NCBI RefSeq assembly: GCF_900142965.1
Contig: NZ_FRCQ01000020.1
Location: forward strand, 62,001-126,000
DNA length: 64,000 nt
Direction: 5' to 3'
Origin: Rhizobacter sp. OV335
Lineage (GTDB): Bacteria > Pseudomonadota > Gammaproteobacteria > Burkholderiales > Burkholderiaceae_C
Of this stretch, positions 46,171 through 53,606 are shown in pieces. The notes under the pieces were generated by a model. It was not told the DNA's origin and searched no databases. It saw nothing but the letters and a program-made list of their open reading frames with translations. Every line of letters starts with the position of its first letter. The first letter of the stretch is position 1. The translations under genes and the position numbers were made by a program.

Positions 46171-46794
46171 ATGAAGATGCTCGATAAAATGTTGAAAGAC
46201 GTTGCGATCGACGACAGCGATGCTGTTGCTCGTTATGTGGCGTATGGAGCTCGACGGAAAGGAATTCGACGAGGTGAATTTCCGCATCTCCACGTCTTAT
46301 TTGGGCCGATCATTTCTGAGCCGATCGAATCCGTATCCATAACAAGGCAGACGGAGGACGATCGTGGCATTCGAGCCGAACTGCCATTGTTAGATATTCC
46401 GTTGCCGCAAGGTTATGGGCGGTTCTTGTGTGAAACAAATGGTGGATTATTTTTCGGGGGTAATGTCATATTATTTGGTTTGCCCGATCTCCGCGACATC
46501 CCGAATGACTATGTGGTGAAATATAGATCTCCGAATATTGTGCCACCAAATATTTTGGCGAGGCCTGCGCAATTGAAAGAAGGGGATGTTCAGCTGGGTG
46601 CCTACTTCTTCTCCTCAAGACTTCTTGTCTACGACCGAAATTCTCGGGTGGTCTGTTTGACAAAGCCATTTTCCAGAGAGGTTCAAAGATCTTGGGGGAC
46701 CTTCGATGATTACGTTTCCGAGTGTCTTTACTCCTATCGCGATTATTTCGATGGAAACTGGCGGCCCCTCGGAAATTCGCTGCGTGATTTTTGA
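46171..46794 (+). CDS. SUKH/SMI1-KNR4-like immunity protein
   Basis: This 207-residue soluble protein has a central stretch LPQGYGRFLCETNGGLFFGGNVILFGL. It matches the SUKH superfamily core (LPxxYxxFLxxxNGGxF...xxLFGL), a major class of immunity proteins against nuclease toxins. A later SSRLLVYDRNSRVVCL segment resembles the strand in which SUKH proteins read the fragment 'fa...g...yv'. The ATG at 46171 is chosen; upstream in-frame ATGs overlap the frameshifted neighbour. No toxin tip is directly in front, so it may protect against toxins of competitors or an ancestral cassette. Confidence 0.65.
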   Translation: MKMLDKMLKDVAIDDSDAVARYVAYGARRKGIRRGEFPHLHVLFGPIISEPIESVSITRQTEDDRGIRAELPLLDIPLPQGYGRFLCETNGGLFFGGNVILFGLPDLRDIPNDYVVKYRSPNIVPPNILARPAQLKEGDVQLGAYFFSSRLLVYDRNSRVVCLTKPFSREVQRSWGTFDDYVSECLYSYRDYFDGNWRPLGNSLRDF

Positions 46795-46926
46795 CGGATG
46801 TGCAAGTTGTTTACGCGGCGACCAATTTATTGGTCCGCACATGTGAGCAGGACGGGCTGAAGCGGCAGAGCATTGAGGCCAGCGGACGCTACATTTCATA
46901 CGGAAGATGCTTGTTGAGGTGCTGCT

Positions 46927-47307
46927 GTGTCAGTTGAAATAATTGAATTTGAGAGGCTGATTGGCTTCCTCGAGGAGGTCCTCCCAGATTATTTCTTGGA
47001 GGGAGGGGCGGGGCGAAGAAATATCGTTGTCGCCGAGGGATATAATGGCGATCTGATTGCGAGTTTTTTGATTACATACGATCAGTTCTCGATGGGTGTT
47101 CCAAAAGCAATACAGGAATTCCTGCGTGAGCTATCGTTGCCTTGGAAAGTTATTGGAAGTTTCGATATTTCCGATCCGATCAGCCCCGAGGGGGAAATCA
47201 CGTCGAGTCCGTGCTTCGAGGTCTCGTCAAAAACGATATCCGGTAGCGTTGATATGGAGTTGTTGCTCAAGCGATGGGGAACTCGTTTACTTTCCGGTGA
47301 AAGTTAA
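46927..47307 (+). CDS. Small immunity-like protein of unknown family
   Basis: This 126-residue acidic soluble protein starts at GTG 46927 after a GAGG site. It reads SVEIIEFERLIGFLEEVLPDYFLEG ... FLITYDQFSMGVPKAIQEFLREL ... VDMELLLKRWGTRLLSGES. The pattern of short strands and helices resembles small immunity proteins, but no family is recognised. It is followed within a few bases by the second 40-bp repeat and the broken duplicate gene. Codon use is AT-rich like the rest of the tail. Confidence 0.5.
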   Translation: MSVEIIEFERLIGFLEEVLPDYFLEGGAGRRNIVVAEGYNGDLIASFLITYDQFSMGVPKAIQEFLRELSLPWKVIGSFDISDPISPEGEITSSPCFEVSSKTISGSVDMELLLKRWGTRLLSGES

Positions 47308-47309
47308 AT

Positions 47310-47349
47310 AACTAGTCAAACGGATATTTACTCGGTCGGTGGTTGAGCG
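47310..47349 (+). repeat. 40-bp direct repeat, copy 2
   Basis: This is the diverged copy of the repeat at 45552-45590. Here it stands directly in front of the pseudogene fragment, whereas copy 1 follows the intact homologue. The swapped order suggests tandem duplication with later deletion. Confidence 0.65.
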
Positions 47350-47351
47350 CC

Positions 47352-47619
47352 GTGCCAAGCCCTTTCGGATATCAACCCGAGTTGGGCAATGACACTTCAA
47401 GCTGATGCATCGAGGCCGGGTGCACAAGCCTTCACCGAAGACTTCAAGTCGCTGATGATCCCCCTGCTCGATACGCTGTAGTCCGACGACGATCTTGAAG
47501 CCTTGCTCGTTCGCGCTCTCAAGCGGGAGAAGCCGACCTGGGTCGGATCCGATGCGCCGTGGTTCGCGCGCTTGCCTGAGCGAGTTGCCTTGCTGACGCA
47601 GCGAGAGAAGGCGGGGTAG
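47352..47619 (+). pseudogene. Broken duplicate of the gene at 44858-45523
   Basis: The stretch is homologous to 45220-45476 of the intact gene and retains its frame: DINPSWAMTLQADASRPGAQ, then AFTEDFKSLMIPLLDTL, a TAG at 47479-47481, then SDDDLEALLVRALKREKPTW and VGSDAPWFARLPERVALL to a TAG at 47617-47619. The N-terminal half is absent. The fragment therefore lacks a start and carries a nonsense codon. It shows that the tail has undergone duplication and decay. Confidence 0.8.
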
Positions 47620-47651
47620 CAATCGAAGTCTGCGACGCCGCCGACATCACT

Positions 47652-48002
47652 TCACTCCACCGGATCGTACTGATTCACCTCGCAATGCCCGCTCGGCCCG
47701 ATGCCCGTCGTGTAGACCGTCGCGGTCTTCTTGCCCAGCGCGAACATCATCATCACGGTCGCTATCACCACCTTGTTCTCGCTCTTGATCAGCATCCAGC
47801 CCAACGGCGCGCCATTGCAGTTGGTGGGGCGCCCGGCGTCAAGCCAGATCAGGTAGCCGGCGGGCGTGCTTGTCGTGTTGATGACGGTGCCGGTCACGTA
47901 GTCGGCTTGAACCTGGGCTTGCGCGCCGAAGGCCGTCAACGCGGCGGCGACGATCAGGCCTGCTCTTGCAGCACGGAATGTCTTGAGGTGAGTGAGTTGC
48001 AT
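47652..48002 (-). CDS. Small secreted protein, paralogue 5 (opposite strand)
   Basis: This 116-residue secreted protein has a Sec signal (MQLTHLKTFRAARAGLIVAA..., cleavage near AQA-QV). The mature part (DYVTGTVINTTSTPAGYLIWLDAGRPTNCNG ... FALGKKTATVYTTGIGPSGHCEVNQYDP) repeats the shared pattern: GTV near the N-terminus, central Cys, GKKxxTVY and terminal Cys-x-(V/I). It has two cysteines. A start at 48026 is possible; neither start has a strong ribosome-binding site. It closes the toxin island facing the other way, so the family brackets the SpvB-RHS locus. Confidence 0.6.
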   Translation of the reverse strand: MQLTHLKTFRAARAGLIVAAALTAFGAQAQVQADYVTGTVINTTSTPAGYLIWLDAGRPTNCNGAPLGWMLIKSENKVVIATVMMMFALGKKTATVYTTGIGPSGHCEVNQYDPVE

Positions 48003-48348
48003 GTGTGTCTTTGGAGAGGAACGCATGACGCCGCCGGAATGGCGCGTCGCGACCCGGGGATTCTGCGCAGCGCCTTTCCGTGTGTCGAGGTCCGCAGACC
48101 GGTTCAGATGGCACGGTCGACCTGCAAAAAGTCAGCCGTTTATGCGCGACACTCCAGCCTCACCGGGCGTCACCCGGTTCCGCGCACCCGCCCCAAGGCT
48201 CCACAAGACCTCGCGGTGCGCTTCACGGGAGGACCCCATGCAGCAGACCCATTCGATCGCCGTAGATCCGTTGACGAGCCGCATCGCCGCTGTCGCGCAT
48301 TGATCTCGCCCACTGTCTCGCTGCCCTCGTGCGTGTGATCGAAACGCC
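48003..48348. other. 346-bp gap with an isolated 21-codon mini-frame
   Basis: No conventional gene is visible between the minus-strand secreted protein and the secretion operon. At 48224-48237 lies CACGGGAGGACCCC, the same ribosome-binding segment as in front of paralogue 1 (CGGGAGGACCCCATG). It is followed by an ATG mini-frame of 21 codons (48238-48303, MQQTHSIAVDPLTSRIAAVAH). It may be a leader peptide of the secretion operon or the relic of a sixth paralogue. The operon promoter should lie here but is not resolved. Confidence 0.35.
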
Positions 48349-48966
48349 ATGATGTCGTCCGTCAAGAATCTGTCGTGGAACTGGGCGCTGGCCCGCCGCT
48401 GGCATCAGGGGCAGCTTCCCTGGCTGGCCTGGCTGCTCAGCGGCCTCGCGGCACTCGCCGCGATGGCCACGGCCGGCGCATGGCTCCATGCCCAGCAACG
48501 GCAGCTGGCCGATGCCCGGCGCGATCTGGCCACGCTCCAGGCCCGACCCGCTCCCACGCCCGCCAGCGCCCCCGCCGAGCCCGACCCCGACTTCGCCCGC
48601 CGCCTCCCTCTCGACGCCAGCACCGCCGACTGGGTGCGCGACATGCAGCGCGTCACCGGCCAGCTCGGCGTCGCCGTCGTCAGCATGGTCGACACGCCCC
48701 GCGCCGCCACCGCCGACCAGCTCGGCCGCCACGACCTGCAGCTCACGCTGCGCGGTCCGTATCCGCAGATCAAGCTCGTGCTGAAGGAGCTGCTCGACCG
48801 CCACGCCACCACCACCGTCGGCCGCCTGAACCTGCGCGTGATGACGAGCCCCGTCGACGTCGAGGCCTCGCTGCTGCTGACCCGCTGGAGCCGGCCGTTG
48901 TTGGCCGCACCCGCCGCCACGGTGGCCGCAGCCCCCGCGCCCCGCGCCTCGGAGGCCGCCCGCTGA
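48349..48966 (+). CDS. PilO/GspM-like inner-membrane assembly protein
   Basis: This 205-residue protein has a cytoplasmic N-terminus, one membrane segment (about 26-46) and an Ala/Pro-rich linker. The periplasmic ferredoxin-like domain (about 85-170: DASTADWVRDMQRVTGQLGVAVVSM, LQLTLRGPYPQIKLVLKELLDR) is typical of PilO/GspM, which link the cytoplasmic platform to the outer-membrane pore. It is first in the secretion operon, and its stop overlaps the next start (TGATG). Family by architecture only; identity level cannot be judged by eye. Confidence 0.65.
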   Translation: MMSSVKNLSWNWALARRWHQGQLPWLAWLLSGLAALAAMATAGAWLHAQQRQLADARRDLATLQARPAPTPASAPAEPDPDFARRLPLDASTADWVRDMQRVTGQLGVAVVSMVDTPRAATADQLGRHDLQLTLRGPYPQIKLVLKELLDRHATTTVGRLNLRVMTSPVDVEASLLLTRWSRPLLAAPAATVAAAPAPRASEAAR

Positions 48967-49523
48967 TGCCGATGCGCAAGAGCCTCTGGTGGGCCCTCGG
49001 TGGCACGCTCGCCCTCACCGCCGCGTCGCTGTGGGCCACGCGGCAGGCGCCGACGCTGGTCGCTGCCGCCGCGCGTGGCGGCGATGCGCCCGCGCCCACC
49101 GACGAGCGCGCGCCGCTTCCGGCCGCCCCGGCCCCCGCCGCCTGGGGCCGCGCCGCGCCCCTCGCGCCGCTGCCCACGCAATGGCCCGCGCAAGCCCTCG
49201 AGCCCGCCAAGCGCGATTTCTTCCAGCCGGTCCTCCCACCCGCGCCGCCGCCACCGCCCGCGCCACCACCCGCCGTCGCGCCGCCACCGCCGGCCCCGAT
49301 GGCGCCGCCGATGAATTACCGCTTCTACGGCCAGATGCTCACGCCGGAAGGCGGCCGCATCGTCTTCCTCGTCAAGGGCAGCGGCGCGCCGATCGAGGTG
49401 ACCGTCGACCAGCGCCTCGACGACGGCTACCTCGTCGAATCCATCACCGACCAGGCCGTGCAACTCGTCTACCCGCCCCTCGGGCAGCGCGCCACCATCG
49501 GCATCGCGCCGCCACCGCAGTGA
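48966..49523 (+). CDS. PilP/GspC-like inner-membrane linker protein
   Basis: This 185-residue protein has an N-terminal membrane segment (about 6-25), a long Pro/Ala linker (about 85-115, rich in PPPP) and a small C-terminal beta domain. NYRFYGQMLTPEGGRIVFLVKGSGAPIEVTVDQRLDDGYLVESIT resembles the HR/PilP domain that binds the secretin N-terminus. It lies between the PilO-like and secretin genes, the usual place for such a linker. The stop overlaps a possible GTG start of the secretin gene. It has no PDZ domain, unlike canonical GspC. Confidence 0.65.
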   Translation: MPMRKSLWWALGGTLALTAASLWATRQAPTLVAAAARGGDAPAPTDERAPLPAAPAPAAWGRAAPLAPLPTQWPAQALEPAKRDFFQPVLPPAPPPPPAPPPAVAPPPPAPMAPPMNYRFYGQMLTPEGGRIVFLVKGSGAPIEVTVDQRLDDGYLVESITDQAVQLVYPPLGQRATIGIAPPPQ

Positions 49524-49537
49524 ACGTCAGCAGCTCC

Positions 49538-51823
49538 ATGACCACCCTCGCACGATCCCTTCGCACGCTGCCCCTCGCGCTCGCACTGCTGCTGCTGGCC
49601 GGATGCGCCGAACAGCGCTACCGCGACGAAGCCCAGCAGGCCTTGCGCGCCGGCAACTACGAACAGGCACTCAGCCAGCTCGATGCCGGCCTGAAGGAGT
49701 ACCCGAACAGCGCCACGCTGCGCAGCGGCCAGGTGCAGGCCCGCACCGAAGCACTCGCCCGCCTGGTCGCCGAATCGGCCGCCGCGCGCGCCGCCGGCCG
49801 CTACGACATCGCCGAGCAGGCACTGCGCCGCGCCAAGACCCTGAGCCCGAACAGCAGCCGCATCGACGACCTGCTCGCCGACGTGGCCACCGAGCAGCGC
49901 CAGCGCGCCGCGCTCACCGAGGCCGAACGCCTGGCCGCCGCGCAGCAGAAAGACGCCGCGCTGCGCGTGGTCGAGCAGGCGCTGAAGGACAACCCGCGCA
50001 ACTCCGACCTGCTCGCCTTCCAGCGCCGCATCGAGGTCGACGTGCGCCAGGCCGAGGCGCGTGCGAACCAGAAGGGCCTCGCCGAAACCCGCCCGATCTC
50101 GCTCGATTTCCGCGACGCCGGGCTGCGCACCGTGCTCGACGTGGTGTCGCGCAACAGCGGCATCAACTTCATCCTCGACAAGGACGTGCGCCCCGACGCC
50201 CGCGTCACCGTCTTCCTGCGCTCGGCGCGCGTCGAGGACGCGATCGACCTGATCGTCAGCACCAACCAGCTCGCGAAGAAGGTGATCGACAGCCAGACGC
50301 TGCTGATCTACCCGAACACGCCCGAGAAGCAGCGCGAGCACCAGGAGCAGGTCGTCAAGGTGTTCTACCTCGCCAGCGGCGACGCGAAGGGCGCGGCCGC
50401 CTTCCTGCGCTCGATGCTGCGCGTGCGCGAGCCCTATGTCGACGAGCGCACCAACATGCTGGCGCTGCGCGAATCGCCCGAGAACATCCAGCTCGCCGAA
50501 CGCCTGATGGCGCTGTACGACGCGCACGAGCCCGAGGTGATGCTCGACGTCGAGGTGATCGAGATCCGCACCACCCGCCTCACCGAGCTGGGCATCAAGT
50601 TCCCCGACACCTTCGCGCTGACGCCGCTGCCGCCGGCCGGCGCCACCGGGCTCACGCTCGGCAACGTGCGCAACCTGACGCGCGACAACATCGGCCTGAC
50701 GGTGGGCGGCCTGCTCGTCAACCTGCGCCGCGAGGTCGGCGACTTCAACACGCTGGCCAACCCGCGCATCCGCGCGAAGAACAAGGAGAAGGCCAAGATC
50801 CTGATCGGCGACAAGCTGCCGGTGATCACCGTCACCACCGGCACCGGCAACTTCATTTCCGACAGCGTCAACTACATCGAGGTCGGCCTGAAGCTGGAGG
50901 TCGAGCCGACCATCTACGCCGACGACGACGTGGCGATCCGCATCGCGCTCGAAGTGAGTTCGCTGGCCGGCCAGGTCAAGACCAACTCCGGAACGCTCGC
51001 CTACCAGATCGGCACCCGCAACGCGTCGACACTGCTGCGCCTGCGCGACGGCGAAACCCAGGTCCTGGCCGGCCTGATCAGCAGCGAAGACCGCTCCAAC
51101 GCGAGCCGCGTGCCGGGCCTGGGCGACCTGCCGGTGCTCGGGCGCCTGTTCTCGAGCCAGCTCGACGATTCGTCGCGCACCGAACTGGTCCTCGCGATCA
51201 CGCCGCACATCGTGCGCAACCTGCGCCGCCCCGACGCAAACGAGACCGAGATGTGGGTCGGCACCGAAACCTCGCCGCGTCTGCGGCCGATGGCGGGCCG
51301 CGTGGCGGCCGTCGCGCCCGCCGCGGGGGCCAGCGCGCCTGTGGCCGGGACTCCGGCAGGGGCGGTGCCGGGCGCGAAGCCTGCTCCCACGCCCGCGTCT
51401 GCGGCGCCTGTCGCGCCGACGCTCAGCTGGAGCGCTCCAGCCGAGGTCAAGGTCGGCGAGACCTTCGTCGCGACGCTGAACCTCGCGACGCCGGTCGCGC
51501 TGCGCGGCGCGCCGGTGCAGTTCTCGGTCAGCAAGGCGCAACTGTCGGTGGTCGATGTCGACGAGGGCGACCTCTTCAAGCAGGGTGGCGCCGCCACCAG
51601 CTTCAGCCGCACGATCGACGCCGAACAGGGCCGGGTGCAGGCCGGTGCGATCCGCAACCAGGCCACCGGCGCGAGCGGCCAGGGCAGCCTGCTCAGCGTG
51701 CGCCTGAAGGCGACGGCTGCCGGCACCGCCGAGCTGACGGTGCTCGGCGCGCAGCCGCTCGGCATCGACAGCCCGGCGCAGCCGTTCGGCCTGCCGCCGC
51801 CGCTGAAGGTGATCGTCAAATGA
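49538..51823 (+). CDS. Secretin with N-terminal TPR-like region and C-terminal cohesin-like domain
   Basis: This 761-residue outer-membrane pore protein has a lipobox (LLLAGC, Cys23) and a TPR-like region (about 27-160: ALRAGNYEQALSQLDAGLKEYPN). A short secretin N domain follows (DFRDAGLRTVLDVVSRNSGINFILDKDV, about 180-260) and a complete secretin core (about 330-570; VGLKLEVEPTI, LRDGETQVLAGLISSEDR, VPGLGDLPVLGRLF, ELVLAITPHIVR). After a Pro/Ala linker there is a cohesin-like domain (about 630-761: WSAPAEVKVGETFVATLNL). GTG at 49520 is an alternative start coupled to the upstream stop. The TPR plus cohesin layout differs from standard GspD and recalls atypical type II systems of Geobacter and some betaproteobacteria. 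Confidence 0.88.
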   Translation: MTTLARSLRTLPLALALLLLAGCAEQRYRDEAQQALRAGNYEQALSQLDAGLKEYPNSATLRSGQVQARTEALARLVAESAAARAAGRYDIAEQALRRAKTLSPNSSRIDDLLADVATEQRQRAALTEAERLAAAQQKDAALRVVEQALKDNPRNSDLLAFQRRIEVDVRQAEARANQKGLAETRPISLDFRDAGLRTVLDVVSRNSGINFILDKDVRPDARVTVFLRSARVEDAIDLIVSTNQLAKKVIDSQTLLIYPNTPEKQREHQEQVVKVFYLASGDAKGAAAFLRSMLRVREPYVDERTNMLALRESPENIQLAERLMALYDAHEPEVMLDVEVIEIRTTRLTELGIKFPDTFALTPLPPAGATGLTLGNVRNLTRDNIGLTVGGLLVNLRREVGDFNTLANPRIRAKNKEKAKILIGDKLPVITVTTGTGNFISDSVNYIEVGLKLEVEPTIYADDDVAIRIALEVSSLAGQVKTNSGTLAYQIGTRNASTLLRLRDGETQVLAGLISSEDRSNASRVPGLGDLPVLGRLFSSQLDDSSRTELVLAITPHIVRNLRRPDANETEMWVGTETSPRLRPMAGRVAAVAPAAGASAPVAGTPAGAVPGAKPAPTPASAAPVAPTLSWSAPAEVKVGETFVATLNLATPVALRGAPVQFSVSKAQLSVVDVDEGDLFKQGGAATSFSRTIDAEQGRVQAGAIRNQATGASGQGSLLSVRLKATAAGTAELTVLGAQPLGIDSPAQPFGLPPPLKVIVK

Positions 51824-52317
51824 CGTTCCTGCCCGCGCTCTCCGTGCCGCAGCGGATCCGCGCCGCCGGCTACACGCTGGTCGAGCTGATCGTCGTGCTG
51901 GCGGTGCTGGGCGTGCTCGCCGCGGCCGTCTTCCCGCTCGCCGAGATCACGCTGCAGCGCGAGCGCGAGCGCGAGCTGAAGCAAGCGCTGTGGCAGATCC
52001 GCGAGGCGATCGATGCCTACAAGCGCGCCAACGACAAGGGCCAGCTGTCGCAGCCGGCCGGCGCCACCGGCTACCCGCCGAGCCTGCAGGCGCTGGTCAG
52101 CGGCGACACCGGCCTGCCTGGTGCGCAGCGGCTGGTCTTCCTGCGCCGCATCCCGCGCGACCCGTTCGCCAGCGGCGAGCTGCCGGCCGAGCAGACCTGG
52201 GGCGTGCGCAGCTACCTGTCGTCCGCCGAGCAGCCGCAGGCCGGCGCCGATGTCTACGACGTGTTCTCCCGCTCGACCCGTAGCGGGCTGAACGGCGTGC
52301 CGCTGAAGGACTGGTGA
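51820..52317 (+). CDS. Type II pseudopilin, first of operon
   Basis: This 165-residue prepilin-like protein has the cleavage motif AAG-YTLVELIVVLAVLGVLAA with Glu5 of the mature protein conserved, then a long alpha1 helix (LQRERERELKQALWQIREAIDAYKRAND). The C-terminal part (RLVFLRRIPRDPFASGELP...TWGVRSYLSS) is similar to GspG-like pseudopilins. The start overlaps the secretin stop (ATGA). It would be processed by a prepilin peptidase not encoded in the window. Confidence 0.85.
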   Translation: MTFLPALSVPQRIRAAGYTLVELIVVLAVLGVLAAAVFPLAEITLQRERERELKQALWQIREAIDAYKRANDKGQLSQPAGATGYPPSLQALVSGDTGLPGAQRLVFLRRIPRDPFASGELPAEQTWGVRSYLSSAEQPQAGADVYDVFSRSTRSGLNGVPLKDW

Positions 52318-52703
52318 TGCAGGTCATGCACAACAAGGCACGCGGCTTCACGCTGATCGAGCTGATGGTGGTGATGGCCGCCATCGGCCTGCTGCTGGCC
52401 ATCACGGTGCCGCGCTACGCCGAGCACGTCGACCGCGCGCGCGAGGTCGTGCTGCGCCAGAACCTGGCGGCGATCCGCGATGCGATCGACAAGTTCTACG
52501 CCGACCGCGGCCGCTACCCGGCGGCGCTGCAGGAGCTGGTGCAGGCGCGCTACCTGCGGCAGATGCCGATCGACCCGGTGACCGACCGCATCGACAGCTG
52601 GGTGCTGGTGGGGTCGGAGGGCGGGGGCAGCGCGGGCGTGTCCGACGTGCACAGCGGTGCGCCGGGCAACTCGCGAGAAGGGAGCGCGTATGCGAGCTGG
52701 TAA
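52317..52703 (+). CDS. Type II pseudopilin, second of operon
   Basis: This 128-residue protein has the prepilin motif ARG-FTLIELMVVMAAIGLLLAITVPRY with Glu5. A helix LRQNLAAIRDAIDKFYADRGRYPAALQELVQARYLRQMPIDPVT follows, the hallmark of a GspG-like fold, and then a Gly/Ser-rich tail. ATG at 52317 overlaps the previous stop (TGATG); GTG at 52314 is an alternative. It overlaps the following gene by 14 bp. It probably builds the pseudopilus together with the other pilins. Confidence 0.85.
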   Translation: MQVMHNKARGFTLIELMVVMAAIGLLLAITVPRYAEHVDRAREVVLRQNLAAIRDAIDKFYADRGRYPAALQELVQARYLRQMPIDPVTDRIDSWVLVGSEGGGSAGVSDVHSGAPGNSREGSAYASW

Positions 52704-53172
52704 GTCACCCTCGCGCGGCTTCACCTACGTGATCGTGCTGCTGCTGATCGCGCTGATGTCGCTCGGCCTGTCGATCGCCGGCCCGCGCTGGGCCGACGCG
52801 GCGCAGCGCGAGCGCGAAGACGAGCTGGTGCGCATCGGCACGCTGTATGCGCAGGCCATCACCCGCTACCGCGAGGCCTCGCCGGGCTCGCTGAAGCAGT
52901 ACCCGGCCTCGCTCGACAACCTGCTGCTCGACAGCCGCTTCGTCGGCACGCGTCGCCACCTGCGCCGGCTCTACACCGACCCGCTGATGCCGGGCCGCCC
53001 GCTCGGCGTCGTGCGCGCCGCCGACGGCACCGTGCGCGGCGTGTTCAGCACCAGCGAGGCGCAGCCGCTGCGGCACACGCCGCTGCAGATCGACGGCCTG
53101 GCCGACATGCCGCCCGCCGCGCAGTACAACCAATGGGTCTTCATGGCCAAACCGATCCTGCCGACATCATGA
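52690..53172 (+). CDS. Pilin-like protein lacking Glu5
   Basis: This 160-residue protein has a prepilin-like start SRG-FTYVIVLLLIALMSLGLSIAGPRWADAAQRERED, in which the usual Glu at mature position 5 is Ile. The later part (RYREASPGSLKQYPASLDNLLLDSRFVGTRRHLRRLYTDPLM) matches the GspG-like core. Absence of Glu5 is typical of tip (GspK-like) pseudopilins, so it may cap the pseudopilus. AGGGAG precedes the ATG at 52690. It overlaps gspG by 4 bp. Confidence 0.78.
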   Translation: MRAGKSPSRGFTYVIVLLLIALMSLGLSIAGPRWADAAQREREDELVRIGTLYAQAITRYREASPGSLKQYPASLDNLLLDSRFVGTRRHLRRLYTDPLMPGRPLGVVRAADGTVRGVFSTSEAQPLRHTPLQIDGLADMPPAAQYNQWVFMAKPILPTS

Positions 53173-53591
53173 ACGTCCCCTCCTTTCGCACCGCACGCGG
53201 CTTCACGCTGCTCGAACTCCTGGTGGTGATCCTCATCATCGGCCTGCTGACCGGCATCGTCGGCCCGCGCTTCCTCGGCCAGATCAGCCGCTCGGAGGTC
53301 ACCGCCGCAAAGGCCCAGCTCGATGCCTTCGACAAGGCCTTGCAGGCCTACCGCATCGACACCGGCCGCTTCCCGACCACCGCGCAGGGCTTGCAGGCGC
53401 TGCTGGTCGCGCCGACCGACGAGCCGCGCTGGCGCGGCCCGTACCTGCGCGGCGCGTTGCCGCAAGATCCGTGGGGCAGCCCCTACCAGTACCGCGCGCC
53501 GGGCCTGCAGGGCCAGGAGTTCGAACTGCTGAGCCTCGGCAAGGACCGCGCGCCCGGCGGCACCGACGACGATGCCGACCTGACGCGCTGA
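53169..53591 (+). CDS. gspG: Major pseudopilin GspG
   Basis: This 140-residue protein is a textbook major pseudopilin: leader ARG-FTLLELLVVILIIGLLTGIVGPRFLGQ and helix AKAQLDAFDKALQAYRIDTGRFPTTAQGLQALL. The calcium-site end is also present (DPWGSPYQYRAPGLQGQEFELLSLGKDRAPGGTDDDADL). It should polymerise into the pseudopilus that pushes folded substrates through the secretin. The ATG overlaps the previous stop. Best-conserved pilin of the operon. Confidence 0.94.
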   Translation: MNVPSFRTARGFTLLELLVVILIIGLLTGIVGPRFLGQISRSEVTAAKAQLDAFDKALQAYRIDTGRFPTTAQGLQALLVAPTDEPRWRGPYLRGALPQDPWGSPYQYRAPGLQGQEFELLSLGKDRAPGGTDDDADLTR

Positions 53592-53606
53592 ACGGCGGCC
53601 ACCACC

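Noticed and set aside
33171-48002. Type VI secretion or Tc-toxin island
   Set aside because: No VgrG, PAAR, Hcp, Eag adaptor or TcA gene is present, and both large proteins appear to have Sec signals.
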